Origin: Pseudomonas sp. GD03944 | GTDB lineage: Bacteria > Pseudomonadota > Gammaproteobacteria > Pseudomonadales > Pseudomonadaceae | NCBI RefSeq assembly: GCF_029839275.1 | Contig: NZ_JAOCAH010000001.1 | Coordinates: 186,001 to 250,000, forward strand | DNA length: 64,000 bases | Reading direction: 5' to 3' | Shown: one piece after another, positions 50,471 through 61,899 of the stretch | Position numbering within the stretch: the stretch's first letter is position 1 | How the letters are laid out: every line of letters starts with the position of its first letter | Program-made: the position numbers and the translations under genes | The notes under the pieces: generated by a model | The model's input: only the letters and a program-made list of their open reading frames with translations | What the model was told of the DNA's origin: nothing | Database searches by the model: none

Positions 50471-51674
50471 TGCGTGCCAGCCTCCGCTTGATATTGGCTT
50501 GAACGACGAAGTGGTCGATCAGCGGTGCGAACAGGTTGGCGAACAGAATCGCCAGCATCATGCCCTCGGGGAATGCCGGGTTGACGACACGAATCAACAC
50601 CACCATCACGCCAATCAGGGCGCCGAAGATCCACTTGCCGGTATTGGTCATGGAAGCGGACACCGGGTCAGTGGCCATGAAGATCATGCCGAACGCGAAA
50701 CCACCGACCACCAGGTGCCAGTACCAGGGCATGGCGAACAACGGGTTGGTCGCCGAGCCCAGCAGGTTGAACAGCGTGCTCAGGCCGATCATGCCGAGCA
50801 TGACGCCTGCGACGATGCGCCACGAGGCGATCTTCGTCATCAGCAGTACCGCTCCGCCGATCAGGATGGCCAGCGTGCTGGTCTCGCCCAGGGAGCCATG
50901 CATGGTGCCGATGAAGGCATCCATCCAGGTGATGCCATTGTTCACGATGTTTTCGATGCCGCCCGAGGCCGCCAGACTCAGCGACGTGGCACCAGCGAAA
51001 CCATCCACGGAGGTCCATACCGCGTCACCGGACATTTGCGCCGGGTAGGCGAAGAACAGGAACGCACGACCGGTCAGCGCCGGGTTGAGGAAGTTCTTGC
51101 CGGTACCGCCAAACACTTCCTTACCGATCACCACGCCGAAGCTGATACCCAGGGCCACCTGCCACAGCGGAATGCTTGGCGGCAGGATCAGCGCGAACAG
51201 CACCGAGGTGACGAAGAAACCTTCGTTGACTTCATGCTTGCGGATCGAGGCGAACAGCACTTCCCAGAAACCGCCCACGATGAACGTCACCGCATAGACA
51301 GGCAGGAAATAGGCCGCACCCTGAATGAAGTTGTCCCACAGGCTGTTCGGATCGAAACCGGCCAGCGAGCCGATCAGGGCGAAGCGCCATCCCTCTTGCG
51401 CAGCCAGCAGCTCAGGGCTCTGGGCGAAGATCAGGTTGGCCTGGTAACCGGTGTTCCACATGCCGAAGAACATCGCCGGGAAGGTGCACAGCCAGACGGT
51501 GATCATCATGCGCTTGAGGTCGATGCCGTCGCGCACGTGAGCGGTGGTCTTGGTCACGCTGCCAGGGCGATAGAAGAAGGTGTCGACAGCCTCGTACAAG
51601 GCATACCACTTCTCGTACTTGCCGCCCTTCTCGAAGTTGTGCTCGATCTTGTCGAGCAATGCGCGAATACCCAC
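50463..51674 (-). CDS. nqrB: Na+-translocating NADH:quinone reductase subunit B
   Basis: The 403-residue core membrane subunit has about ten helices. The covalent FMN Thr is in [14 protein letters not shown], matching the ApbE motif of NqrC. NqrB forms the sodium path and quinone site. It lies 3 bp after nqrA. Confidence 0.98.
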   Translation of the reverse strand: MGIRALLDKIEHNFEKGGKYEKWYALYEAVDTFFYRPGSVTKTTAHVRDGIDLKRMMITVWLCTFPAMFFGMWNTGYQANLIFAQSPELLAAQEGWRFALIGSLAGFDPNSLWDNFIQGAAYFLPVYAVTFIVGGFWEVLFASIRKHEVNEGFFVTSVLFALILPPSIPLWQVALGISFGVVIGKEVFGGTGKNFLNPALTGRAFLFFAYPAQMSGDAVWTSVDGFAGATSLSLAASGGIENIVNNGITWMDAFIGTMHGSLGETSTLAILIGGAVLLMTKIASWRIVAGVMLGMIGLSTLFNLLGSATNPLFAMPWYWHLVVGGFAFGMIFMATDPVSASMTNTGKWIFGALIGVMVVLIRVVNPAFPEGMMLAILFANLFAPLIDHFVVQANIKRRLARNV

Positions 51675-51677
51675 GGT

Positions 51678-53286
<1,609 letters not shown>

Positions 53287-53847
53287 ATGATGCTTCGCGC
53301 ATACGCATTACTTATCCTGCTTGCTCAAAGCCCGGCTCTGCTGGCCGACACGGCACGTCTGCGCGAGGCCGCCTTTCCCTCGGAGCACTGCGCGGAACAA
53401 CGCTGCCTGGAGCGAAAGAATCAGTCCGTGCTGGTCTACCTGTGGGTAGACGTCTATGTCGCCGCGCTGTACGCAGAACCCGGGATCAGCGCCTCACAGG
53501 CACTGGCCGAGCGAGGCGACAAGCGCCTGGAGCTCTATTACCTGCGCAACATTGATCGAAAAGACGTGATAGAGGCAGCCTGGGTCACGCTGCGCCGACA
53601 GCAGGGCGCCGCCGAACTGGAGGCACTGCGCAGCGAACTGGATGCCTTGCACAGCCGCTTCGAGAATATCCGCCCGAAGGATCGTTATGCGCTCAACTAC
53701 CGCGGCGAGCGCGGCATGAACCTGGAGCGCAATGGCGAGGTGGTGTTCAGCAGCGCCAATCCGGCGCTGGCGGATGCCTACCTGGGTCTCTGGCTGAAAC
53801 CGCAAGGGCTGTCGGATGCCTTGCGCACCGACCTGCTGAAAGATTGA
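53287..53847 (+). CDS. Periplasmic chalcone-isomerase-like protein
   Basis: The 186-residue protein has a signal peptide (cleavage near ALLADTA) and a chalcone isomerase-like domain, with LVYLWVDVYVAALYAEPG and LELYYLRNIDRKDVIEA. Bacterial members lack flavonoid substrates, and their role is unknown. A cysteine pair (CAEQRC) follows the signal. ATG 53290 is an alternative start one codon later. Confidence 0.87.
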   Translation: MMLRAYALLILLAQSPALLADTARLREAAFPSEHCAEQRCLERKNQSVLVYLWVDVYVAALYAEPGISASQALAERGDKRLELYYLRNIDRKDVIEAAWVTLRRQQGAAELEALRSELDALHSRFENIRPKDRYALNYRGERGMNLERNGEVVFSSANPALADAYLGLWLKPQGLSDALRTDLLKD

Positions 53848-53851
53848 GGAT

Positions 53852-53881
53852 GAAAAACGGGAGCCGAAGCTCCCGTTTTTT
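53852..53881. terminator. Bidirectional terminator between the chalcone-isomerase-like gene and gap
   Basis: AAAAACGGGAGC (53853-53864) and GCTCCCGTTTTT (53869-53880), loop CGAA. Confidence 0.92.
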
Positions 53882-53894
53882 GGACCCCTACCGC

Positions 53895-55343
53895 TTAGCG
53901 GGGGAACGCTGGCGGGTTGACCCCGGCCATGTCTTCCATCACGCGAACGACCTGGCAGCTGTAGCCGAACTCGTTGTCGTACCAGACGTACAGCACGACA
54001 CGGTTGTCGTTGGCGATCGTCGCCTCGGCATCCACCACACCGGCATGGCGCGAGCCGACGAAGTCGGTCGATACCACTTCCTGGGAGCTGACGAAATCGA
54101 TCTGCTTCTGCAGGTCGGAGTGCATGGCCATCTGGCGCAGGTACTCGTTGATTTCCTCGCGGGTGGTGGCCTTCTCCAGGTTCAGGTTGAGAATGGCCAT
54201 GGACACGTTCGGCGTCGGAACGCGGATCGCATTACCGGTCAGCTTGCCTTTCAGCACCGGCAGCGCCTTGGCGGCAGCGGTGGCGGCGCCGGTCTCGGTG
54301 ATCACCATGTTCAGCGCGGCACTGCGACCACGACGACTGCCCTTGTGGAAGTTGTCGATCAGGTTCTGGTCGTTGGTGTAGCTGTGCACGGTTTCCACGT
54401 GACCGTTGACGATGCCGTACTGATCATTGACTGCCTTGAGCACCGGCACGATGGCGTTGGTGGTGCAGGAAGCGGCGGAGATGATCTTGTCTTCGTCGGT
54501 GATTTCGCCATGGTTGATGCCATGCACGATGTTCTTCAGCGCGCCCTTGCCCGGTGCGGTCAGCACCACGCGGTCGACACCCGGGCAGGCCAGGTGTTGG
54601 CCCAGGCCCTCGGCATCACGCCAGACGCCGGTGTTGTCGACCAGCAGGGCGTTCTTGATGCCGTACTGGGTGTAGTCGACTTCCTTCGGGTCCTTGGCGT
54701 AGATCACCTGGATCAGGTTGCCGTTGGCGGTCAGGGTGTTGTTTTCTTCGTCGATGGTGATGGTGCCGTCGAACTTGCCATGCACCGAATCGCGACGCAG
54801 CAGGCTGGCGCGCTTGACCAAATCGTTGCTCGCCCCCTTGCGCACGACGATGGCACGCAGGCGCAGGCCGTCGCCACCACCGGTCTTCTCGATCAGGATG
54901 CGTGCCAGCAGGCGGCCGATGCGACCGAAACCGTACAGGACGACGTCAGTGCCTTCGCGGCCGGCGCCGTTCTGCTTGCCAACGACATCAGCCAGCTCAT
55001 CCTTGACGAACTGCTCGACGCTGCGGCCATTGCCTTCGGCCTTGAACTTGCCGGCCATCTTGCCCAGATCGACCGACGCGGCGCCCAGCTTGAGCTCGCT
55101 CATGGCCTTGAGGATCGGAAAGGTATCGTGCACCGACAGCTCGGCGTCGTTGGCCAGGCGATGACGGGCGAAACGATGGGCCTTGAGAATGTCGATCACC
55201 GAACGGTTGATCAGACCACGTCCGTAGATAGAGGTGACCACGCTGTTGTTACGGTAGAGCTGGCCAATCATCGGAATCATCGCTTCCGCGAGGGCTTCAC
55301 GATCGATCCACTCACCGAGACACTGGTCGGGCTTCTGAGTCAC
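53895..55343 (-). CDS. gap: Glyceraldehyde-3-phosphate dehydrogenase with N-terminal extension
   Basis: This 482-residue protein has about 130 extra residues before the NAD domain, which begins at VVLYGFGRIGRLL (about 134). The catalytic Cys is in SAASCTTNAIVPVL. The extension (GEWIDREALAEAMIPMIGQL onward) is of unknown role and is shared with PA3001-type enzymes. GTG 55343 follows GGAAGG at 8 bp; ATG 55361 would add six residues without a ribosome site. It probably serves gluconeogenesis or the Entner-Doudoroff pathway, distinct from short-form Gap. It is divergent from mfd. Confidence 0.92.
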   Translation of the reverse strand: MTQKPDQCLGEWIDREALAEAMIPMIGQLYRNNSVVTSIYGRGLINRSVIDILKAHRFARHRLANDAELSVHDTFPILKAMSELKLGAASVDLGKMAGKFKAEGNGRSVEQFVKDELADVVGKQNGAGREGTDVVLYGFGRIGRLLARILIEKTGGGDGLRLRAIVVRKGASNDLVKRASLLRRDSVHGKFDGTITIDEENNTLTANGNLIQVIYAKDPKEVDYTQYGIKNALLVDNTGVWRDAEGLGQHLACPGVDRVVLTAPGKGALKNIVHGINHGEITDEDKIISAASCTTNAIVPVLKAVNDQYGIVNGHVETVHSYTNDQNLIDNFHKGSRRGRSAALNMVITETGAATAAAKALPVLKGKLTGNAIRVPTPNVSMAILNLNLEKATTREEINEYLRQMAMHSDLQKQIDFVSSQEVVSTDFVGSRHAGVVDAEATIANDNRVVLYVWYDNEFGYSCQVVRVMEDMAGVNPPAFPR

Positions 55344-55491
55344 GGGCAGTACCTTCCACATGTAGGGGCTGAAAAAAGGGGCTACATTATGACGGCGCAC
55401 GCAGGCGGGAGCAATGCACACCTGTCGCGACTGACAGCTGGCGCCCTCGCCCGCTACAATCCCCGACCCGTGCCATGACCGTGAGCCGCCT

Positions 55492-58400
55492 GTGTCTGCA
55501 ACGACCGCTTCCGTACTGAGCCTCCCGTCCCTGCCGGCCAGCGCCGGAAAACAACACTGGGGCAACCTGCCCGGCGCCGCACTGAGCCTGGCGATTGCCG
55601 AAGCCGCCAGCAGCGCCAAGCGCTTCACCCTGCTGCTGACCGCCGACAGCCAGAGCGCCGAGCGCCTGGAGCAGGAGCTGAGCTTCTTCGCCCCCGGCCT
55701 GCCCGTGCTGCACTTCCCGGACTGGGAAACCCTGCCCTACGACCTGTTTTCGCCACACCAGGACATCATCTCCCAGCGCATCTCGGCCCTGTACCGCCTG
55801 CCGGAACTCAAGCACGGCGTGCTGGTGGTGCCGATCACCACCGCCCTGCACCGCCTGGCGCCGACGCGCTTCCTGCTGGGGTCGAGCCTGGTGCTGGATG
55901 TCGGCCAGAAGCTGGATGTCGACGACATGCGCACCCGCCTCGAAGCCGCCGGCTACCGCTGCGTCGACACGGTCTACGAGCACGGCGAATTCGCGGTCCG
56001 CGGCGCTCTGATCGACCTGTTCCCCATGGGCAGCTCGCAGCCCTTCCGCATCGACCTGTTCGACGACGAAATCGAAACCCTGCGCACCTTCGACCCGGAA
56101 ACCCAGCGCTCCATCGACAAGGTCGAGTCGATCAAGCTCCTGCCAGCCCGCGAATTCCCGCTGGAGAAGAAGGCCGTCACCGACTTCCGCGGCCGCTTCC
56201 GCGAGCGCTTCGACGTGGATTTCCGCCGTTGTCCTATCTATCAGGACCTCTCGTCGGGCATCACCCCGGCCGGCATCGAGTACTACCTGCCGCTGTTCTT
56301 CGAAGAAAGCGCCACGCTGTTCGATTACCTGCCCCAGGACACTCAGGTGTTCTCCCTGCCCGGTATCGAAAAGGCCGCCGAGCAGTTCTGGAACGACGCC
56401 CGCAACCGCTACGAAGAGCGCCGCGTCGACCCCGAGCGCCCGCTGCTGCCACCGGCTGACATCTTCCTGCCCGTGGAAGACTGCTTCGCCCGCCTGAAAG
56501 ACTGGCCGCGCGTGGTCATCAGCCAGGACGACATCGAACCCGGGGTCGGCCGTACCCGTTTCGACGCCCGGCCACTGCCGGACCTGGCGATCCAGGCCAA
56601 GGCCAGCGAGCCCCTGGCTGCCCTGCGCCGTTTCATCGAGGAATATCCGGGCCGGGTGCTGTTCTGCGCCGAATCCGCCGGGCGCCGCGAAGTGCTGCTG
56701 GAGCTGCTGGCGCGGCTCAAGCTGAAACCGAAGGAAGTCGACGGCTGGCCGGCCTTCACCGCCAGCAAGGAGCGCCTGGGCATCACCATCGCCCCGCTCG
56801 ACGAAGGCCTGCAACTCGACGACCTGGCGCTGGTGGCCGAAAGCCCACTGTTCGGCCAGCGCGTCATGCAGCGCCGACGCCGGGAGAAGACCCGCGACGC
56901 TGGCGATAACGTCATCAAGAACCTCACCGAGCTGCGTGAAGGCGCGCCTGTGGTGCACATCGACCACGGTGTCGGCCGCTACCTGGGCCTGGTGACCATG
57001 GAGTTCGACGGCCAGGCCGCCGAGTTCCTCGCCCTGATGTACGCCGAAGAGGCCAAGCTCTATGTGCCGGTGGCCAGCCTGCACCTGATCGCCCGCTACA
57101 CCGGCAGCGACGACGCCCTGGCACCGTTGCACCGCCTCGGTTCGGAAACCTGGCAGAAAGCCAAGCGCAAGGCGGCCGAACAGGTTCGCGACGTCGCCGC
57201 CGAGCTGCTCGACATCTATGCCCGCCGCGCCGCCCGCGAAGGCTATGCGTTCGCCGACCCGCTGGCCGACTACGCCACCTTCAGTGCCGGCTTCCCGTTC
57301 GAGGAAACCCCGGACCAGCAGGCTGCCATCGATGCGGTGCGCGACGACATGCTGGCCGCCAAGCCGATGGACCGCCTGGTCTGTGGCGACGTCGGCTTCG
57401 GCAAGACCGAGGTGGCCATGCGCGCCGCCTTCATCGCCGTGCACAGCGGCCGCCAGGTGGCGGTGCTGGTGCCCACCACCCTGCTCGCCCAGCAGCACTA
57501 CAACAGCTTCCGCGACCGCTTCGCCGACTGGCCGGTGCGGGTCGAGGTGATGAGCCGCTTCAAGAGCGCCAAGGAAGTCGAGAACGCCATGCAACAGCTG
57601 GCCGAGGGCAAGGTCGACATCGTCATCGGCACCCACAAGCTGCTGCAGGGCGACGTCAAGTTCAACAACCTCGGCCTGGTGATCATCGACGAAGAGCACC
57701 GCTTCGGCGTGCGCCAGAAGGAACAGCTCAAGGCGCTGCGCAGTGAGGTCGACATCCTGACCCTGACCGCCACGCCGATCCCGCGCACCCTGAACATGGC
57801 CGTCTCCGGCATGCGCGACCTGTCGATCATCGCCACCCCGCCGGCTCGCCGTCTGTCGGTACGCACCTTCGTCATGGAGCAGAACAACCCGACCATCAAG
57901 GAAGCGCTGCTGCGTGAGCTGCTGCGCGGTGGTCAGGTCTACTACCTGCACAACGACGTGAAGACCATCGAGAAGTGCGCGGCCGACATCGCCGAGCTGG
58001 TTCCCGAAGCCCGCATCGGCATCGGCCACGGCCAGATGCGCGAACGCGAGCTGGAACAGGTGATGGGCGACTTCTACCACAAGCGCTTCAACGTGCTGAT
58101 CGCCTCGACCATCATCGAGACCGGCATCGACGTGCCGAGCGCCAACACCATCATCATCGAGCGCGCCGACAAGTTCGGCCTGGCGCAGCTGCACCAGCTG
58201 CGCGGCCGCGTCGGCCGCAGCCACCACCAGGCCTATGCCTACCTGCTGACCCCGCCGCGCAAGCAAATGACCGATGACGCCCAGAAACGCCTGGAAGCCA
58301 TCGCCAACGCACAGGACCTGGGCGCCGGCTTCGTCCTGGCCACCCACGACCTGGAAATCCGCGGTGCCGGCGAACTGCTGGGCGACGGGCAAAGCGGGCA

Positions 58401-58944
58401 GATCCAGGCCGTCGGCTTCACCCTGTACATGGAAATGCTCGAGCGCGCGGTGAAAGCCATTCGCAAGGGCGAGCAGCCGAACCTCGACCAGCCCCTGGGC
58501 GGCGGTCCGGAGATCAACCTGCGCGTGCCGGCGCTGATCCCCGAGGACTACCTGCCGGACGTGCATGCCCGATTGATTCTCTACAAACGCATCGCGTCGG
58601 CCACCGACGAGGACGGCCTGAAAGAGCTGCAGGTGGAAATGATCGACCGCTTCGGCCTGCTGCCCGAGCCCACCAAGAACCTGGTGCGCCTGACGCTGCT
58701 GAAGCTGCAGGCCGAAGCCCTGGGCATCACCAAGGTCGATGCCGGCCCGCAAGGTGGCCGCGTGGAGTTCGCCGCCGACACCTGCGTCGACCCGCTGACC
58801 CTGATCAAGCTTATCCAGAGCCAGCCGAACCGTTACAAGTTCGAAGGGGCCACCCTGTTCAAATTCCAGGTGCCGATGGAGCGCCCGGAAGAGCGATTCA
58901 ACACACTCGAAGCGCTGTTCGAGCGCTTGACCCCATCCAAGTAA
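55492..58944 (+). CDS. mfd: Transcription-repair coupling factor
   Basis: The 1150-residue translocase removes stalled RNA polymerase and recruits UvrA. It has the UvrB-homology region (about 20-350), RNA polymerase-interaction domain (VVHIDHGVGRYLGLVTMEF near 485), helicase motif I CGDVGFGKTEVAMRAAF, motif II IIDEEHRFGV, motif VI and the C-terminal D7 domain. The start is GTG 55492. Length is normal. Confidence 0.97.
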   Translation: MSATTASVLSLPSLPASAGKQHWGNLPGAALSLAIAEAASSAKRFTLLLTADSQSAERLEQELSFFAPGLPVLHFPDWETLPYDLFSPHQDIISQRISALYRLPELKHGVLVVPITTALHRLAPTRFLLGSSLVLDVGQKLDVDDMRTRLEAAGYRCVDTVYEHGEFAVRGALIDLFPMGSSQPFRIDLFDDEIETLRTFDPETQRSIDKVESIKLLPAREFPLEKKAVTDFRGRFRERFDVDFRRCPIYQDLSSGITPAGIEYYLPLFFEESATLFDYLPQDTQVFSLPGIEKAAEQFWNDARNRYEERRVDPERPLLPPADIFLPVEDCFARLKDWPRVVISQDDIEPGVGRTRFDARPLPDLAIQAKASEPLAALRRFIEEYPGRVLFCAESAGRREVLLELLARLKLKPKEVDGWPAFTASKERLGITIAPLDEGLQLDDLALVAESPLFGQRVMQRRRREKTRDAGDNVIKNLTELREGAPVVHIDHGVGRYLGLVTMEFDGQAAEFLALMYAEEAKLYVPVASLHLIARYTGSDDALAPLHRLGSETWQKAKRKAAEQVRDVAAELLDIYARRAAREGYAFADPLADYATFSAGFPFEETPDQQAAIDAVRDDMLAAKPMDRLVCGDVGFGKTEVAMRAAFIAVHSGRQVAVLVPTTLLAQQHYNSFRDRFADWPVRVEVMSRFKSAKEVENAMQQLAEGKVDIVIGTHKLLQGDVKFNNLGLVIIDEEHRFGVRQKEQLKALRSEVDILTLTATPIPRTLNMAVSGMRDLSIIATPPARRLSVRTFVMEQNNPTIKEALLRELLRGGQVYYLHNDVKTIEKCAADIAELVPEARIGIGHGQMRERELEQVMGDFYHKRFNVLIASTIIETGIDVPSANTIIIERADKFGLAQLHQLRGRVGRSHHQAYAYLLTPPRKQMTDDAQKRLEAIANAQDLGAGFVLATHDLEIRGAGELLGDGQSGQIQAVGFTLYMEMLERAVKAIRKGEQPNLDQPLGGGPEINLRVPALIPEDYLPDVHARLILYKRIASATDEDGLKELQVEMIDRFGLLPEPTKNLVRLTLLKLQAEALGITKVDAGPQGGRVEFAADTCVDPLTLIKLIQSQPNRYKFEGATLFKFQVPMERPEERFNTLEALFERLTPSK

Positions 58945-58957
58945 AGGACTGACCCCC

Positions 58958-59497
58958 ATGCGCGCATTACGCACCCTGGCCCTGCTGCCCCTGCTCCTGC
59001 TGTCCCTGCTCGGCCCCGGCCTGGCCTGGGCCGATCGCCTCCACCAGGTGGAGATCATCGTCTTCCGCCAAGCTGGCGAGCCGATCCCGGCCGCCCAACC
59101 GGTACCGGACGACTGGGCCCAGGGCGCACTGCCAGTCGACGCAACCCAGGAACGTGCCACCGCACTCAACGGCGAAGCGGCCAAGCTCAACCCGGGCAAC
59201 GGCTACCAGGTCCTGCTGCACAAGGCCTGGACCCAGAGCCTTGGCAGCGCGCCGAGCACCGCCGCCATCAGCACGGGCAACGAGCAATTCGGGCACTTCC
59301 CGGTGGAAGGCACCCTGCGCCTGACCCAGGCACGCTTCGTCGATGTCGAGGCCGACCTGTGGGTCAACCAGTTCGATGGCAGCGGCCTGGTCACCGGCAG
59401 CGAGCGCATCAAGCAGAGCAGCCGCCTGAAAACTGGCGAACTGACCTACCTGGACCACGGCAGCCTGGGCCTGCTGATCCGCGTCAGCCCGCTGTAA
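58958..59497 (+). CDS. CsiV-family protein
   Basis: The 179-residue exported protein has a signal peptide ending near AWADRLHQ and the motif HQVEIIVFRQ. In Vibrio cholerae CsiV binds peptidoglycan and helps export the D-amino-acid sensor. The C-terminal half ends KTGELTYLDHGSLGLLIRV. It lies 13 bp after mfd, probably cotranscribed. Confidence 0.9.
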   Translation: MRALRTLALLPLLLLSLLGPGLAWADRLHQVEIIVFRQAGEPIPAAQPVPDDWAQGALPVDATQERATALNGEAAKLNPGNGYQVLLHKAWTQSLGSAPSTAAISTGNEQFGHFPVEGTLRLTQARFVDVEADLWVNQFDGSGLVTGSERIKQSSRLKTGELTYLDHGSLGLLIRVSPL

Positions 59498-59512
59498 GCA
59501 ACAGCGGAATGC

Positions 59513-59540
59513 AAAAAGGGCCGCATGAGCGGCCCTTTTT
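59513..59540. terminator. Bidirectional terminator between csiV-like gene and nagZ
   Basis: AAAAAGGGCCGC (59513-59524) and GCGGCCCTTTTT (59529-59540), loop ATGA. Confidence 0.92.
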
Positions 59541-59569
59541 CATATCACCTGGCTGCGCCAGGAAACGGT

Positions 59570-60568
59570 TCAATCGATCAGCTGCGCCGCCCGCAGGGCA
59601 TTCACCGCCACCCGCCAGCGTGGGTCCTGTCGGTACTCCGTGCCTGGAAAGGCGCTACGGCGCATGCGGGCCAGGCCCTGGGGCACTGTCACCTTCAAAC
59701 GCTGCAAGGCGCTCAGTGCCAGCTCGGCGGCCGCACGGTCATTGCACACCAGGCCCATGTCGCAGCCGGCATTCAAGGCCGCCTCGATGCGGCAGGCGGC
59801 ATCGCCCACCACATGGGCACCAGCCATGGACAGGTCGTCACTGAAAATAACGCCCTGGAAGCCCAGCTCACCACGCAGGATTTCCTGCAGCCAGCGCCGC
59901 GAGAAGCCGGCGGGCTGGACATCGACCTGCGGGTAGATCACGTGGGCCGGCATCACCGCCGCCAGCTGCCCGGCGAGGCGGGCGAACGGCTGCAGGTCGA
60001 CGGCACGAATGTCCTCGAGGCTGCGCTCATCCACCGGAATCGCCACATGGGAGTCCGCTTCGGCCCAGCCATGCCCTGGGAAGTGCTTGCCCGTGGCCGC
60101 CATGCCCGCGGCGTTCATGCCACGAATGAAGGCGCCCGCCAGCTGGGCGGCCCAGGCGGCGTCGCCCTCGAAAGCGCGACTGCCGACCACCGCACTGCGC
60201 TGGTGATCGAGGTCCAGTACCGGCGCAAAGCTCAGGTCCAGGCCAACGGCCAGCACCTCGGTCGCCATCAGCCAGCCGCAGTGCTCGGCCAGGACCTCGG
60301 CATTCGGGTTGTCGGCAATCGCGCGCATGGCCGGCAACCGGACAAAGCCTTGGCGCAGGCGCTGCACCCGACCGCCCTCCTGGTCGACCGCCAGCAGCAG
60401 ATCGGGGCGCACAGCGCGAATCGACGCCGCCAGTTCACGCACCTGGCGCGGATGCTCGATGTTGCGCGCGAACAGAATCAGCCCACCCACCTCGGGCTGC
60501 CGGAGAATCTGACGGTCGTCGGCAGTCAGCCAGGTGCCGGCGATATCCAGCATCAGAGAGCCTTGCAT
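59570..60568 (-). CDS. nagZ: Beta-N-acetylhexosaminidase NagZ
   Basis: The 332-residue cytoplasmic glycosidase (GH3) removes GlcNAc from recycled muropeptides, which feeds the AmpR signal for beta-lactamase induction. The motif KHFPGHGWAEADSH carries the catalytic His, and FSDDLSMAGA the nucleophile Asp. ATG 60568 follows AAGGA at 7 bp. In PAO1 a nucleoside phosphorylase gene (PA3004) lies between csiV and nagZ; it is missing here. Confidence 0.96.
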   Translation of the reverse strand: MQGSLMLDIAGTWLTADDRQILRQPEVGGLILFARNIEHPRQVRELAASIRAVRPDLLLAVDQEGGRVQRLRQGFVRLPAMRAIADNPNAEVLAEHCGWLMATEVLAVGLDLSFAPVLDLDHQRSAVVGSRAFEGDAAWAAQLAGAFIRGMNAAGMAATGKHFPGHGWAEADSHVAIPVDERSLEDIRAVDLQPFARLAGQLAAVMPAHVIYPQVDVQPAGFSRRWLQEILRGELGFQGVIFSDDLSMAGAHVVGDAACRIEAALNAGCDMGLVCNDRAAAELALSALQRLKVTVPQGLARMRRSAFPGTEYRQDPRWRVAVNALRAAQLID

Positions 60569-60577
60569 GTTCAATCC

Positions 60578-61102
60578 TTACTTGAGTGGGGCCGCCGCCC
60601 AGACCGGGCACGGCGCTTCTTCGATCTGTACCGCGCAATGGACGGGAACCCGGGCAAAGAGTTCCAGCAGGTCGGCGTTGCGCAAGCGCACGCACCCGTG
60701 GGAGCGGGCCACGCCCATCGGCTCGGTTTCGGGGGTGCCGTGCAGGTAGATATAGCGGCGAAAGGTGTCAACGCTGCCCAGGCGATTGCGCCCCGGCTCG
60801 CAGCCGCTCAGCCAGATGATCCGCGACAGGATCCAGTCCCGGCCGGGGAACTGTTCGGCCAGCGCCGGCGACCAGACCTCGCCGGTCCAGCGCCGGCCGC
60901 GCAATACGGCGCCAATCGGCAGGCCATCACCGATCTTCGCGCGCACCTGGTGCCGGCCACGGGGCGTACAGCCGGAGCCGTTGAGCTCTCCGGGGCCGTT
61001 CAGGGCAGTGGAAACAGGAATACGCAGCAGCAGGTCGCCGTCAGCGAAGCCGTACAGGCGCTGATCGGCAATGGAGATATGCAGGAGATCGAGAGAACGC
61101 AT
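60578..61102 (-). CDS. L,D-transpeptidase (YkuD) family protein without signal peptide
   Basis: The 174-residue protein has the YkuD catalytic motif GVARSHGCVRLRNADL with its Cys, preceded by YIYLHGTPE. The start MRSLDLLHISIADQRLYGF leads straight into the domain, so no signal peptide is visible. It lies 9 bp before nagZ in the same direction. Cross-linking in the periplasm would need export; a cytoplasmic role in recycling is possible (inference). Confidence 0.9.
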   Translation of the reverse strand: MRSLDLLHISIADQRLYGFADGDLLLRIPVSTALNGPGELNGSGCTPRGRHQVRAKIGDGLPIGAVLRGRRWTGEVWSPALAEQFPGRDWILSRIIWLSGCEPGRNRLGSVDTFRRYIYLHGTPETEPMGVARSHGCVRLRNADLLELFARVPVHCAVQIEEAPCPVWAAAPLK

Positions 61103-61150
61103 GGGCAGCTAGCTTAGCGGATCGCCTCCGCCAAGCCCACTCCCCTTGCA

Positions 61151-61858
61151 TCACACCTTGGCCGGTGTGGTGCTGCTCTTGCTGCGCGGTTTGAGTTGCG
61201 CGGCGGCCAGCGCCTCGTCGGTGACGCCGCTGTCGGAACGCATGCCGGCGGCCAGGAACGGCACCATCAGCCGCATGACCTGCTCGATCGAGGTGTTCAC
61301 GCCGAAATCGGTTTCCGCCATGGCGCGCAGCGCCTTGATCCCGGACATGCTGAACGCCGCAGCCCCGAGCATGAAGTGCACGCGCCAGAACAGCTCCAGC
61401 GGCGGAATGCGCGGAGCGGCTTCGTGGACCAGCAGCATGTAGCGCCGGAACACCTTGCCGTAGACCTCTTCCAGGTATTTGCGCAGGTGTCCCTGGCTCT
61501 GGCTGAACGCCAGGCCCAAGAGGCGCATGAAGATGGACAGGTCGTTGCCGCTGCGCGGCTTGACCGCGAGAGCCTGCTCGACCAGTAACTCCAGCAGCTC
61601 TTCGAGGGTCGCCTTGGCTTCGGGTTTGGACTGGCGACGGTCCAGTTCGCGCTCGAGACTGGCGCAGAACGGGCCGAGGAAACGGGAGAAGACTGCCTGG
61701 ATCAGGGCTTTCTTGGAGCCGAAGTGATAGTTCACCGCCGCCAGGTTGACCCCGGCCTTGCTGGTGATCAGCCGCAGCGACGTCTCGGCGAACCCTTTCT
61801 CCGCGAACAACTGCTCTGCCGCATCAAGAATGCGCTCAACGGTTTCCGACTGTGCCAT
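61151..61858 (-). CDS. psrA: TetR-family fatty-acid sensor PsrA
   Basis: The 235-residue regulator has an HTH in [20 protein letters not shown] and the C-terminal ligand domain. Position beside lexA and the operators in its own promoter identify PsrA, which in P. aeruginosa binds long-chain acyl ligands, represses beta-oxidation and etf genes, represses itself and activates rpoS. The C-terminal tail is basic. Confidence 0.95.
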   Translation of the reverse strand: MAQSETVERILDAAEQLFAEKGFAETSLRLITSKAGVNLAAVNYHFGSKKALIQAVFSRFLGPFCASLERELDRRQSKPEAKATLEELLELLVEQALAVKPRSGNDLSIFMRLLGLAFSQSQGHLRKYLEEVYGKVFRRYMLLVHEAAPRIPPLELFWRVHFMLGAAAFSMSGIKALRAMAETDFGVNTSIEQVMRLMVPFLAAGMRSDSGVTDEALAAAQLKPRSKSSTTPAKV

Positions 61859-61872
61859 GAACCTTCACCTGA

Positions 61873-61899
61873 CAAACACTCGTTTGAAACATACGTTTC
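61873..61899. promoter_or_regulatory. Two overlapping PsrA operators upstream of psrA
   Basis: CAAAC-ACTC-GTTTG (61873-61886) and GAAAC-ATAC-GTTTC (61886-61899) share one base, both with 4-bp spacers matching the PsrA consensus. They lie 15-41 bp before the psrA ATG, a good place for autorepression. Confidence 0.85.

Noticed and set aside
55387..59199. 1270-codon open frame on the minus strand opposite mfd
   Set aside because: It is the antisense of mfd, kept open by GC-rich codon bias. The product is low complexity and matches no family.
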